Origin: Kocuria sp.
GTDB taxonomy: Bacteria > Actinomycetota > Actinomycetes > Actinomycetales > Micrococcaceae
Direction of reading: 5' to 3'
DNA length: 64,000 bases
Assembly (NCBI RefSeq): GCF_030538595.1
Contig: NZ_JAUNTS010000005.1
Coordinates: 1 to 64,000, forward strand
In this document: one piece after another, positions 63,867 to 64,000 of the stretch
How the letters are laid out: every line of letters begins with the position of its first letter
Numbering within the stretch: the first letter of the stretch is position 1
The notes under the pieces: generated by a model
Seen by the model: only the letters and a program-made list of their open reading frames with translations
The model's database searches: none
What the model was told of the DNA's origin: nothing
Position numbers and translations under genes: made by a program

Positions 63867-64000
63867 TTACCTGCGTTCTCCACCACGACGACGAATCGCC
63901 GAGTACCACGCCGTCATGCTGGCGGCATCCGTGAAGGCCAGTGCTGACAATGCACCCAGCGCCGGGGCAGCCTGTCCTGACCTGCGAGCCAGCGCGGCAA
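63867..64000 (-). CDS. 3' end of a gene cut by the window edge
   Basis: An open minus-strand frame enters from beyond 64000 and ends at TAA (63869-63867), giving 43 C-terminal residues rich in Ala and Arg (ending WYSAIRRRGGERR). It lies 67 bases before the kinase start. No family could be recognised from this fragment, and the frame may be non-coding. Confidence 0.4.
   Translation of the reverse strand, partial: AALARRSGQAAPALGALSALAFTDAASMTAWYSAIRRRGGERR

Overview
The window is chromosomal DNA of a high-GC Gram-positive bacterium, most likely a Micrococcaceae-type actinobacterium (order Micrococcales); I cannot fix the genus. The evidence is the gene order: a homodimeric-type aceE followed by a PucR-type fatty-acid regulator and fabD-fabH-acpP-fabF; DUF3052 and DUF3145 genes beside that block; the block rpsP-KH-rimM-trmD-rplS-lepB-rnhB-yraN-comM-dprA-xerC; an actinobacterial type A RNase P RNA; an Orn oligoribonuclease; and many GTG starts with purine-rich Shine-Dalgarno sites. 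There is no phage, IS element, CRISPR array or rRNA operon. This is mostly core genome with small accessory cassettes, and I see no base-composition break.

Layout. 1-4.1 kb: TetR regulator, MHS-family symporter, Tat-exported flavin amine oxidase, tRNA-Ala. 4.3-8.8 kb: lipoglycan-type mannosyltransferase, orn, tRNA-His, a TVP38-like and an unknown membrane protein. 9-11.3 kb: an ABC exporter divergent from its probable TetR repressor, with a perfect palindrome between them. 11.3-17 kb: a hypothetical gene, lipoprotein sugar dehydrogenase, AroE-like protein, an ECF sigma factor/methylguanine methyltransferase pair, a LysE-like exporter, def. 17-25 kb: yaaA, DASS carboxylate transporter, rnpB, then the leftward cluster Nif3 - zinc-ribbon protein - RpiR regulator - malic enzyme - ThrE exporter. 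26-28.4 kb: msrA, cysK-cysE. 28.5-33.6 kb: gnd and a 929-residue membrane-anchored copper nitrite reductase-like protein divergent from a Cys-bearing (probably Fe-S) winged-helix regulator. 33.7-38.4 kb: thioesterase, HAD phosphatase, small HTH protein, tRNA-Val, sirtuin, peroxiredoxin, DUF3052. 38.8-47.8 kb: aceE and the fatty-acid synthesis cluster, which makes acetyl-CoA and then uses it. 48-59 kb: the leftward recombination/secretion/translation block, with three consecutive type I signal peptidase genes. 59-64 kb: a histidine kinase - response regulator - ABC ATPase - ABC permease cassette, then the tail of a gene cut by the window edge.

Most notable: (i) of the three tandem signal peptidases, the most downstream one has alanine in place of the nucleophilic serine, so it looks like a pseudo-protease kept in the operon; (ii) the CuNIR-like fusion keeps every expected copper ligand and sits opposite a regulator with three conserved-type cysteines, with an 8-bp inverted repeat between them; (iii) intergenic regions carry several repeat families: a diverged palindromic element near 2.4, 7.2 and 52.2 kb, a long perfect hairpin at 36 kb whose arm recurs at the very start of the window, and four different 17-22 bp tandem arrays.
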